The position numbers were made by a program, and so were the translations under genes. The notes under the pieces are model-generated. The model made no database searches. It worked only from the letters and a program-made list of their open reading frames with translations, and had not been told where the DNA came from. A DNA stretch of 6,486 nt from Chloroflexota bacterium (GTDB lineage Bacteria > Chloroflexota > FW602-bin22 > JAMCYS01). This document shows, one piece after another, positions 1 to 5,115 of this stretch. The number at the start of each line of letters is the position of its first letter. Positions within the stretch are counted from its first letter, which is position 1. The stretch spans positions 1 to 6,486 of the forward strand of contig JAJZQK010000205.1 in NCBI GenBank assembly GCA_021847625.1, read 5' to 3'.

Positions 1-33
1 TTTAGGTAAAGCGTACGCCGTCCCAGTAGTTCA

Positions 34-63
34 ATTATACCCAAAATCCCCCAACTATGTCAG
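34..63 (-). promoter_or_regulatory. Strong sigma70-like promoter reading leftward out of the window
   Basis: On the minus strand a perfect TATAAT (positions 39 down to 34) is preceded, after an 18-bp spacer, by CTGACA (63 down to 58), one base from the TTGACA consensus. Transcription would start near position 27 and run off the left edge, so the served gene is not visible. The promoter lies just downstream of the hydrolase stop on the same strand, so the next leftward gene probably has its own transcript. The surrounding 60 bases are about 43% GC, which makes a chance TATAAT more likely here than in the rest of the window. Confidence 0.5.
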
Positions 64-74
64 CCGAATTCACG

Positions 75-89
75 CGCCAAAGTTTGGCG
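75..89 (-). terminator. Possible weak terminator hairpin after the hydrolase gene
   Basis: CGCCAAA and TTTGGCG form a 7-bp inverted repeat around a single base; in RNA this would be about 5 bp with a 5-nt loop. It lies about 18 nt past the TAG stop of the minus-strand hydrolase. No T-tract follows on the minus strand (the next bases are CGTGAA), so intrinsic termination is doubtful and it may only be a 3'-end stabilising hairpin. Confidence 0.25.
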
Positions 90-107
90 GCCTAAATCTG
101 TGAGGGG

Positions 108-1475
108 CTACAGGCACAGGCCGGCCGCGGCGTTGAGGGCGGCGTGGTGCTCCGGCTGCAACTCAATGCCCTTGCCCACGAGGGCCTCCACTTGGTCCAG
201 CACCTCCTCCGCTCGCCGGGCGGCGGTGAGCATCTCTTGCGTGGCCTCGTCCACCGCCTGCCGCAGAAAAGCCGTCGCCTCATCCTGGTGGCCCCGCGCC
301 TGGAGGTTCATTGCCTCCTTTTCCAGGACGGGGACGCGCTCCAGCCAGCGGCGTTCCAGCGGGCGCCAGACGGCCTGGAGGGCCGGCGCCAGGCGCGGGT
401 TGGCGTCCACGCGGCGTTGCAGCCTCTCGAACAGCCACCAGGGGGAAGCGGCGTCGAAGCGATCGTTCCCCGCGTCCAGCGCCGCCGGCAGGCCGGCGCC
501 GCCCGGATAGCAGGGATGAAAGGCGCTCAGGCAGGGCGAGGCGAAGCTGTGCCAAAGCAGCGTCGGCAGCCCGCCCTCGCCCTCCCGCAGCTCTGCCACG
601 ATGCTTGAGGCCGTCTCGCCGGGGTACTGCCGGGAGGAGTGCATGCAGATGGAGGAGAAGAACAGCTCCTGCGGCGCCCAGGGCGAGGCGGCGAAGGTGC
701 CCTCGTAGTGGTCGCGGAGGTGGGCCATCATCGTCTCGACCGTGATGCGCCCGCGCTGGCCGTCGAGCAGCGACCGGGCGCGCTGGTAGCGAAAAGAGCG
801 CGGGGCGTGCTCGCGGCTGAAGTCGCCGTAGGCACGGGCGAAGTTGAAGTCCTCTTTGCGGCACCAACCTTGGGCCATGGCGTGCGCCACCAGGTCGGGC
901 GAGGCCTCGTCCCACTCCGTCTCGATGGTGTAGACGTTGGAGATAGCGCGGGTGCCGCGCACCCGCTGGGCCGCCCAGTAGCGCCCGGCCGTCTCCAGCA
1001 CCCAGGCCTCGTGGGGGTCGGCGATGATGAAGGAATTATGGTAGTAGCGGACCCCGCCGTGCTCGGCCGAGCCGCCTTGGCCGTAGCGTTCCAGGAGGTC
1101 GACGACCATATGCAGGGCCTCGTGGGCTGTGCGTCCGCGCTCCAGGCCCAGGCGCAAGAGGTCCATACCCAGCAGACCGGTTTCCGCGTAGGGTTCCTTG
1201 GCGAAGACGGCCTCGTTGCCGATGGCCACCCCCCATTCGTTGACGCCGGTCTCGAAGCCCCACAGCCACCAGGGCCGGGCGCCGATCACCTCCCACGTCT
1301 GCGCCACCTGCGGCACCTCCAGGTACTGGCAGCGCACGGTCGCCCCCGGCTCGTGCGCGCGGCGGGGCACGTGGCACAAAGGTTGGCATTCGTTGGGGGA
1401 CCTGTCGCTATTCTTGGCGAAGATCACGGAGCCATTGGCGGTGGCGCTGCCGAGAGCGACCGCGGTATCGCACAT
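108..1475 (-). CDS. Secernin / peptidase C69-family Ntn hydrolase (putative dipeptidase or amidohydrolase)
   Basis: A 455-residue cytoplasmic protein without signal peptide or membrane segment. It begins Met-Cys-Asp-Thr. Members of the C69/secernin group are N-terminal-nucleophile hydrolases that use an N-terminal cysteine exposed by processing, here Cys2 after Met removal. Family marks visible in order are the AKNSDR block with a following Glu (residues 20-29), the ARPWW...GVNEWGVAIGNEA block (66-89), and the NSFIIADPHEAWVLET block (147-162) followed by GRYWAAQ and the ISN stretch near 178-180. Residues after about 380 are a helical, Glu/Arg/Ala-rich tail. Bacterial relatives hydrolyse dipeptides (PepD type), but many secernin-like members have no known substrate, so the reaction is assigned only as amide-bond hydrolysis. 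The start is supported by the obligatory MC start and by a partial Shine-Dalgarno (AGGGATGG ending 7 nt upstream). The gene is divergent from the FCD regulator and has its own promoter. Family assignment is firm; substrate is unknown. Confidence 0.88.
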   Translation of the reverse strand: MCDTAVALGSATANGSVIFAKNSDRSPNECQPLCHVPRRAHEPGATVRCQYLEVPQVAQTWEVIGARPWWLWGFETGVNEWGVAIGNEAVFAKEPYAETGLLGMDLLRLGLERGRTAHEALHMVVDLLERYGQGGSAEHGGVRYYHNSFIIADPHEAWVLETAGRYWAAQRVRGTRAISNVYTIETEWDEASPDLVAHAMAQGWCRKEDFNFARAYGDFSREHAPRSFRYQRARSLLDGQRGRITVETMMAHLRDHYEGTFAASPWAPQELFFSSICMHSSRQYPGETASSIVAELREGEGGLPTLLWHSFASPCLSAFHPCYPGGAGLPAALDAGNDRFDAASPWWLFERLQRRVDANPRLAPALQAVWRPLERRWLERVPVLEKEAMNLQARGHQDEATAFLRQAVDEATQEMLTAARRAEEVLDQVEALVGKGIELQPEHHAALNAAAGLCL

Positions 1476-1493
1476 GCTGCTGCCATCCCTTCC

Positions 1494-1508
1494 GGCCTTG
1501 GGCAGGCC
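1494..1508 (-). other. Small leader hairpin in hydrolase mRNA
   Basis: GGCCT and AGGCC flank a 5-nt loop in the predicted untranslated leader, directly before the Shine-Dalgarno region of the hydrolase. A stem this short in GC-rich DNA may be accidental. It is recorded because it lies where it could influence ribosome access. Confidence 0.2.
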
Positions 1509-1550
1509 ATTCTTGCTGCGGACAGGGCCGGGCGTCCCTGCTCGCAGGCG

Positions 1551-1559
1551 ATTATAGCA
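1551..1559 (-). promoter_or_regulatory. Extended -10 promoter for the hydrolase gene
   Basis: On the minus strand the sequence is TGC followed by TATAAT (positions 1559 down to 1551), a perfect extended -10 element in otherwise GC-rich DNA. No good -35 exists at 16-18 bp; the best is a 3-of-6 match (CTGCCG) at 19 bp, as is usual for extended -10 promoters. The start would be near 1544, giving a leader of roughly 69 nt before the ATG at 1475. Confidence 0.6.
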
Positions 1560-1589
1560 CGGGCCGGGGGAAGCACGGCAGGGTGAGAG

Positions 1590-1602
1590 GGCAGCTGCTG
1601 CC
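1590..1602. promoter_or_regulatory. Short dyad between the divergent promoters (possible operator)
   Basis: GGCAGC and GCTGCC form a 6-bp inverted repeat around a single T. It lies between the leftward hydrolase promoter and the rightward regulator promoter, about 45-60 bp upstream of the hydrolase start. The position suits a regulator site acting on both genes, but the arms are short and no second copy was seen. Confidence 0.2.
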
Positions 1603-1626
1603 GGCGGTTGAACGGCAAGAAGATGT

Positions 1627-1655
1627 TTGACAAGGCGGCTGCCTCATGGTATGCT
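1627..1655 (+). promoter_or_regulatory. Near-consensus sigma70-type promoter for the FCD regulator
   Basis: A perfect TTGACA (1627-1632) is followed by a 17-bp spacer and TATGCT (1650-1655), five of six to TATAAT. The predicted start is near 1662. This promoter decides the gene start: the in-frame TTG at 1627 is the -35 box and the ATG at 1651 lies in the -10 box, so neither can initiate on this transcript. The leader to the chosen ATG at 1762 would be about 100 nt. Confidence 0.65.
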
Positions 1656-1669
1656 GGGCCTGTTCGTCA

Positions 1670-1687
1670 GTGACGATTCCTCGTCAC
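1670..1687. promoter_or_regulatory. Perfect dyad in the regulator leader (candidate autoregulatory operator or hairpin)
   Basis: GTGACGA and TCGTCAC are perfect 7-bp inverted arms separated by TTCC. The dyad spans roughly +8 to +25 of the predicted regulator transcript. A repressor bound here would block RNA polymerase, which is a common autoregulatory arrangement; as RNA it would be a 7-bp hairpin with a 4-nt loop. Assignment to the adjacent regulator is inference from position only. Confidence 0.4.
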
Positions 1688-1750
1688 CGGTGAGCAGGTC
1701 TTCTACCCGGATGCAGGTGTCTTTCTCGCTTGGCGAGGTAAGTAAACGGC

Positions 1751-1756
1751 AGGGGG
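1751..1756 (+). promoter_or_regulatory. Shine-Dalgarno site that fixes the regulator start
   Basis: AGGGGG lies 5 nt before the ATG at 1762. The other in-frame ATG inside the predicted transcript (1711) has only a weak AGGT about 11 nt upstream. This favours 1762 as the translation start. Confidence 0.5.
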
Positions 1757-1761
1757 TGGAC

Positions 1762-2571
1762 ATGCCCCGGATGAAGCCCGGTGCCGGCGACCTTGGTCCC
1801 GGCAATCGTCCCGACCTCGAGATCGAATATCTTGCCCTCAAGGAGCTCCGCCAGAGCGACGGTCCGGTTGGCTCCTGGCGCATCCGTGCCGCCCTGCGCG
1901 CGGCGGGGGTGGAGATGAGCGAGTCCACCGCCGGCCGGCTCCTGCGCGACCTCGACCTCCGCGGCCTCACCCGCCCCTTCGGCACCAAGGGCCGCCTCCT
2001 CAGCGAAGCGGGCATCCGCTACTTCGACGAGCTCCAGCAAGCCCGCCTGCACGAGTCCTACGAGCGCCAGTTCCTCCAGCGCATCCGGGCCGAGACCCTG
2101 GAAGACGTCCTTGACCTGCTGCGCGTGCGCCGGGCCGTGGAGGCCGACACCGCCAGGTTGGCGGCGCTGCGGGCGACAGAGGCGGAGGTCGCCAGGATCG
2201 AGCAGACGATCGACAAGCACATCGAGCAGATGAGCCGCGGCGGCAGGGGCCAGGAGCTGAACAGGGAGATCCACCTGCTCGTGGCCCGGGCGGCGAAGAG
2301 GCGGGTGCTGGAGGCGGTCGTCGAGCTCATCCTCCGCGACCAGCGGCTGTACGATATCCAGTACCAGGTCGAGCGGGTGGCCGGCGTGGTGAGGCCGGCG
2401 GAGCATCGCCACATACTGCAGGCGATAAGGGACGGGCAGCCGGAGGCAGCCGCCCAAGCCATGCAGTCCCACATCGACCGGGCAATCGCCGGCGTGGAGC
2501 GCTTCGTCGCCGCCACGAAGCGCGACGTCCAGCTGGAGTCGCTGATCGAGCAGCACACGCGCTCCAAGTAA
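1762..2571 (+). CDS. FCD-domain transcriptional regulator with an NrpR/HTH_12-like winged helix
   Basis: A 269-residue cytoplasmic DNA-binding regulator. Residues about 21-90 form a winged helix: a first helix pair (LALKELRQ), a recognition helix at about 55-68 (STAGRLLRDL) and a wing at 69-84 (GLTRPFGTKGRLLSEAG). The GTKGRxLSExG wing resembles the HTH_12 domain of NrpR and RNase R-type proteins, not the pGxxLxExxLA...SRxPVREAL pattern of GntR domains. A linker helix leads into an all-helical FCD domain at about 111-248. Its expected metal-site positions are Asn167, His171, His215 and His237, with the NxxxH, EH...I..AI..G and M..H contexts and the usual 22-residue spacing between the last two His. 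Many FCD proteins have Asp at the first position. FCD domains bind small carboxylates, often through a metal. Its 3' neighbour is a sugar ABC importer, its probable target. The open frame extends upstream to 1627, but the promoter lies there; ATG 1711 (286 residues) is the alternative start. Confidence 0.85.
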   Translation: MPRMKPGAGDLGPGNRPDLEIEYLALKELRQSDGPVGSWRIRAALRAAGVEMSESTAGRLLRDLDLRGLTRPFGTKGRLLSEAGIRYFDELQQARLHESYERQFLQRIRAETLEDVLDLLRVRRAVEADTARLAALRATEAEVARIEQTIDKHIEQMSRGGRGQELNREIHLLVARAAKRRVLEAVVELILRDQRLYDIQYQVERVAGVVRPAEHRHILQAIRDGQPEAAAQAMQSHIDRAIAGVERFVAATKRDVQLESLIEQHTRSK

Positions 2572-2581
2572 GAATCAGGCT

Positions 2582-2604
2582 TCCCGCCTGCCGGCAGGTC
2601 GGGA
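2582..2604 (+). terminator. Hairpin after the regulator gene (possible terminator or operator)
   Basis: The palindrome CCTGCCGGCAGG (2587-2598) is extended by TCCCG and CGGGA with one bulged T, making an 11-bp imperfect dyad 10 nt after the regulator stop. No T-run follows, so intrinsic termination is doubtful. It could instead stabilise the regulator mRNA end or act as a DNA site for the downstream operon. Confidence 0.35.
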
Positions 2605-2607
2605 TAC

Positions 2608-2622
2608 GTCGCGACCGGTCGC
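2608..2622. promoter_or_regulatory. Overlapping GTCGC half-sites upstream of the importer operon (candidate operator)
   Basis: The 12-bp perfect palindrome GCGACCGGTCGC (2611-2622) overlaps a second 8-bp palindrome GTCGCGAC (2608-2615). This gives GTCGC at 2608 and again at 2618, 10 bp (one helical turn) apart, with an inverted copy between them. The half-site resembles the GTGAC/GTCAC arms of the dyad at 1670-1687, although the arm spacing differs. No convincing -35/-10 pair was found between 2572 and 2735, so the operon promoter cannot be placed; the best partial element is TTGATA at 2647-2652 without a matching -10. Confidence 0.3.
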
Positions 2623-2735
2623 CTATCATGATGCGCTGAGAGGGGGTTGATAGAAGGGCAGTAATCCTGGCAAGGAAGCGTTGGTCTTGCAGTTGGTCCC
2701 CGGAATTCGGCTCTGTTGTTGAGGAGGAGAAAGCA

Positions 2736-4127
2736 ATGCCCCAAGAGGGGAAACCGATGTTGACCCGGCGATCTTTCCTACGTCGTTCTCTGCTGGCGTC
2801 CGGCGCCGTGCTGGCTCTGATGCCGGCCCTGCAGGCCTGCGGCCAGCCGCCCGCCGCCACGCCGACGTCCGCGCCTAGCGGCGCCCCCGCTGCCCAGCCG
2901 ACCACGGCCCCCACGAAGGCCCCGGCCGCGGCGCCGACCCAGGCCCCGGCCACGCCCAAGCCCGGCGGCGCCCAGACTACCGTCTCGTTCTGGTCGGGCA
3001 CCGACCCGATCGTGAAGTCGGTGCTGGAGGAGCAGCTGATTCCGAAGTTCCAGAATGAGAACCCGGACATCAAGGTCGAGGCCACGCTTCTGCAGTGGCC
3101 AGAGTACTTCCAGAAGGTCACCGTGGCCTTCACCGGCGGCACCGGCCCCGAGGTCGTCGGCTCCGGCTACGGCCAGCTCGGCTCAATGATCGGCAACAAG
3201 TGGATGCAGCCCATCGACGACGCCATCAAGGGCTGGAGCGACCTCAGCGACTTCGACGCCTACGCGCTCGATTCCGGCAAGAAGGACGGCAAACGCTATG
3301 CCGTCTTGCTGCCGGCAGTCTACTGCTTCAACTACCGCCAGGACTACTACAAGGAAGTGGGCCTGGATCCGACCAAACCGGCCAAGAACTGGGCCGAACT
3401 GGAAGACTACGCCAAGAAGCTGACGAAGATGGAGGGCGGCAAGGTCGTCCGCGCCGGCATGGATGTCCCGATCAAGAACGGCGAGCAGTCTTTCGCCAGC
3501 ATGGCCTTCACCCATGGCCTGAAGAACATGTGGGACGAGGGCGGTCTGGCCCTCTACGATGGCCCCGAGGCCATCGAGACGATGGAGTTCCTGCTGAAGC
3601 TGATGCACGAGGACAAGGTCACCGTGCCGAGCGACCAGCAGGCGGCGACGGGCACCGCGTTCCAGAGCGGCCTGGCCGGCCAGGGCTACATGCAATCGCA
3701 GCTCTACGCCACGGTGGAGCAGGCGGCCCCGGGCGCCCTGGGCGTGGCCGTGCCACCGGCCAACCCTGATACGCGGGCGCTCGTTCTGGGTACCTTCTAC
3801 GGCTTGGGCGCCAAGGTCAAGAACATGGACGCGGCCACCAAGCTGCTCAAGTTCCTGTGCTCGTCCGACAGCATCTGGGCGCTCTACAAGGGCGCGGGCT
3901 TCCAGCCGCCGCGCAAATCGCTGCACGACAAGTTCGCCCAGGATAAGCCCTACAACGCGACGATGACCAAGACGCTGGAGAACGCGGTCGGCTGGCCTAT
4001 CTTCCCCACGTTCCTGCAGGCCCGCCAGATCATCATCACCCAGCTCGAGGCCATCTACCTCAAGCAGGTGACCCCGGCGCAAGGCTTCAAGCAAGCCGCC
4101 GAGGAAACCAAGAAGCTGCTGGGTTAA
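2736..4127 (+). CDS. Carbohydrate ABC transporter substrate-binding lipoprotein (family 1, CUT1 type)
   Basis: A 463-residue extracytoplasmic binding protein that should deliver a sugar or similar solute to the two downstream permeases. The N-terminus carries a Tat signal (TRRSFLR at residues 10-16), a hydrophobic core (19-32) and a lipobox ending Leu-Gln-Ala-Cys with Cys35 as lipidation site. Residues 37-80 are an Ala/Pro/Thr-rich tether. From about residue 83 the fold is a family 1 solute-binding protein: strand TTVSFWSG, a helix with PKFQNENPDIKVEA, the TGGTGPEVVGSGYGQ region, and the closing helix TPAQGFKQAAEETKKLL (446-462). Length fits the family. ATG 2736 has a strong Shine-Dalgarno (GAGGAGGAG, 6 nt spacing). 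An in-frame ATG at 2757 has its own good site (GAGGGG, 6 nt) and would give 456 residues with a more typical short Tat n-region; both may work. It is the first gene of the operon, followed by a strong hairpin. The ligand cannot be read from the sequence; the FCD regulator hints at a sugar acid or related compound. Confidence 0.92.
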   Translation: MPQEGKPMLTRRSFLRRSLLASGAVLALMPALQACGQPPAATPTSAPSGAPAAQPTTAPTKAPAAAPTQAPATPKPGGAQTTVSFWSGTDPIVKSVLEEQLIPKFQNENPDIKVEATLLQWPEYFQKVTVAFTGGTGPEVVGSGYGQLGSMIGNKWMQPIDDAIKGWSDLSDFDAYALDSGKKDGKRYAVLLPAVYCFNYRQDYYKEVGLDPTKPAKNWAELEDYAKKLTKMEGGKVVRAGMDVPIKNGEQSFASMAFTHGLKNMWDEGGLALYDGPEAIETMEFLLKLMHEDKVTVPSDQQAATGTAFQSGLAGQGYMQSQLYATVEQAAPGALGVAVPPANPDTRALVLGTFYGLGAKVKNMDAATKLLKFLCSSDSIWALYKGAGFQPPRKSLHDKFAQDKPYNATMTKTLENAVGWPIFPTFLQARQIIITQLEAIYLKQVTPAQGFKQAAEETKKLLG

Positions 4128-4135
4128 CTACATAT

Positions 4136-4168
4136 CCAGAAGCGGGAAGGAGCCCTTCCCGCTTCTGG
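4136..4168 (+). other. Perfect 15-bp intercistronic hairpin between binding-protein and permease genes
   Basis: CCAGAAGCGGGAAGG and its exact complement flank the 3-nt loop AGC, starting 9 nt after the binding-protein stop and ending 3 nt before the Shine-Dalgarno (GGGAGGG, 4172-4178) of the first permease. No T-tract follows. In other binding-protein operons such structures protect the 3' end of the abundant upstream message from exonucleases and lower permease expression, which fits the expected excess of binding protein. Partial termination is the alternative. Confidence 0.7.
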
Positions 4169-4181
4169 CCCGGGAGGGCAT

Positions 4182-5114
4182 ATGGCAGTCGCGTCAAGAA
4201 CCGCGGCGGGCGAGCAGTCCACGGGGGCCAGGCTTCGCAAGTGGCTGGGGCCCGATGCGGCCGGCTATCTGCTCATCGCCCCCGCCTATTTCATCTACAT
4301 CGTGTTCATACTGGCGCCGGTCTTCGCCGTCGGCGTCATCAGTCTCACCAGCCTGAAGCTGGTGGGCGACTGGCAATGGATCGGGCTGCAGAACTTCAGC
4401 GACCTGTGGGGCGACCACAACTTCACGTCCGCGCTCCGCAACACCGCGGTCTACTCGCTATTCACGCTGGTGCCCGCCATATCGATCGGCCTCGTGCTGG
4501 CGGCGATGCTCAACCGCAAGATACGCGGCCTGGCCTTCTTCCGGCAGGTCTACTACCTGCCCAACGTCATCAGCACGGTGGCGGCGGCGGTGACCTGGCT
4601 GTGGATCTTCGACCCGGCCAACGGTTTCATGAACCGCTTGCTGGGTATGGTCGGCCTGCCGCAGCCGGACTGGCTCTACGACGTGAACACGGCGCTGCCT
4701 GCCCTCATCATGGTCGGCGTCTGGAAGAGCCTGGGCTTCAACATGGTCATCTACCTCGCTGCTCTGCAAGGGATCCCGCGCGAGATCTACGAGGCGGCAC
4801 GGGTGGACGGCGCCAAAGAGACGGACGCCTTCTTCCACATCACGATTCCCTTGGTGCAGCCCACCACGTTCTTCCTGCTGATCATGGGCTTCATCAACGG
4901 ATTCCAGGTGTTCGACCAAATCTACATCATGACCCAGGGCGGTCCGGCCAACGCCACGACCACGCTGGTTCATCAGATCTACTTGAACGCCTTCTTCTAT
5001 CACCGCATGGGCTACGCCTCGGCCATTTCGATGCTCCTGATGGGCGTGGTGGCGGCGGTGACCCTGGCCAACTTCCGTTACGGCCAGCAGGGCAAGCTGA
5101 TGGAGGTGAGCTAG
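4182..5114 (+). CDS. Sugar ABC transporter permease, MalF/UgpA type
   Basis: A 310-residue integral membrane subunit of a CUT1 importer. About six membrane helices can be placed, near residues 27-55, 86-110, 119-142, 170-194, 227-247 and 278-297, after a short cytoplasmic N-terminus. The EAA loop that docks onto the ATPase is intact at 201-226: EIYEAARVDGA...F..I.IPLVQP, with Glu204-Ala-Ala and Asp209-Gly. The TQGGPANATTTLVHQIY segment (251-267) before the last helix is typical of MalF/UgpA-type permeases. ATG 4182 follows GGGAGGG by 3 nt, a rather tight spacing placed next to the intercistronic hairpin. The stop is one base before the start of the second permease, indicating translational coupling. 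It should pair with that protein as a heterodimeric channel; substrate is unknown. Confidence 0.93.
   Translation: MAVASRTAAGEQSTGARLRKWLGPDAAGYLLIAPAYFIYIVFILAPVFAVGVISLTSLKLVGDWQWIGLQNFSDLWGDHNFTSALRNTAVYSLFTLVPAISIGLVLAAMLNRKIRGLAFFRQVYYLPNVISTVAAAVTWLWIFDPANGFMNRLLGMVGLPQPDWLYDVNTALPALIMVGVWKSLGFNMVIYLAALQGIPREIYEAARVDGAKETDAFFHITIPLVQPTTFFLLIMGFINGFQVFDQIYIMTQGGPANATTTLVHQIYLNAFFYHRMGYASAISMLLMGVVAAVTLANFRYGQQGKLMEVS
5102..5109 (+). promoter_or_regulatory. Shine-Dalgarno of the second permease, inside the first permease gene
   Basis: GGAGGTGA, a full complement to the 16S rRNA tail, lies within the last codons of the first permease and 6 nt before ATG 5116. Together with the 1-base gap between stop and start this supports tight translational coupling and fixes the second permease start. 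Confidence 0.7.
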
Positions 5115-5115
5115 G

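Noticed and set aside
639..1586. Long plus-strand open frame (315 codons) opposite the hydrolase gene
   Set aside because: It is antisense to a protein with clear family motifs, has Val/Ala/Gly/His-rich composition typical of GC-rich shadow frames, and shows no recognisable domain.
1627..1761. N-terminal extension of the regulator from TTG 1627, or ATG 1651 or 1711
   Set aside because: The first two starts coincide with the -35 and -10 boxes of a near-consensus promoter. The extension has no domain character, and ATG 1762 has a better-spaced Shine-Dalgarno; 1711 remains a minor alternative.
1684..2556. Minus-strand open frame (290 codons) over the regulator
   Set aside because: Antisense to a recognisable winged-helix/FCD protein; Leu/His/Pro/Gly-rich with no domain.
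2572..2735. Riboswitch or structured leader before the importer operon
   Set aside because: The hairpins seen do not match any riboswitch class I can recognise, and no transcript start could be placed.
3183..4094. Minus-strand open frame (303 codons) over the binding-protein gene
   Set aside because: Shadow frame of a firmly identified gene; no motif or ribosome site.
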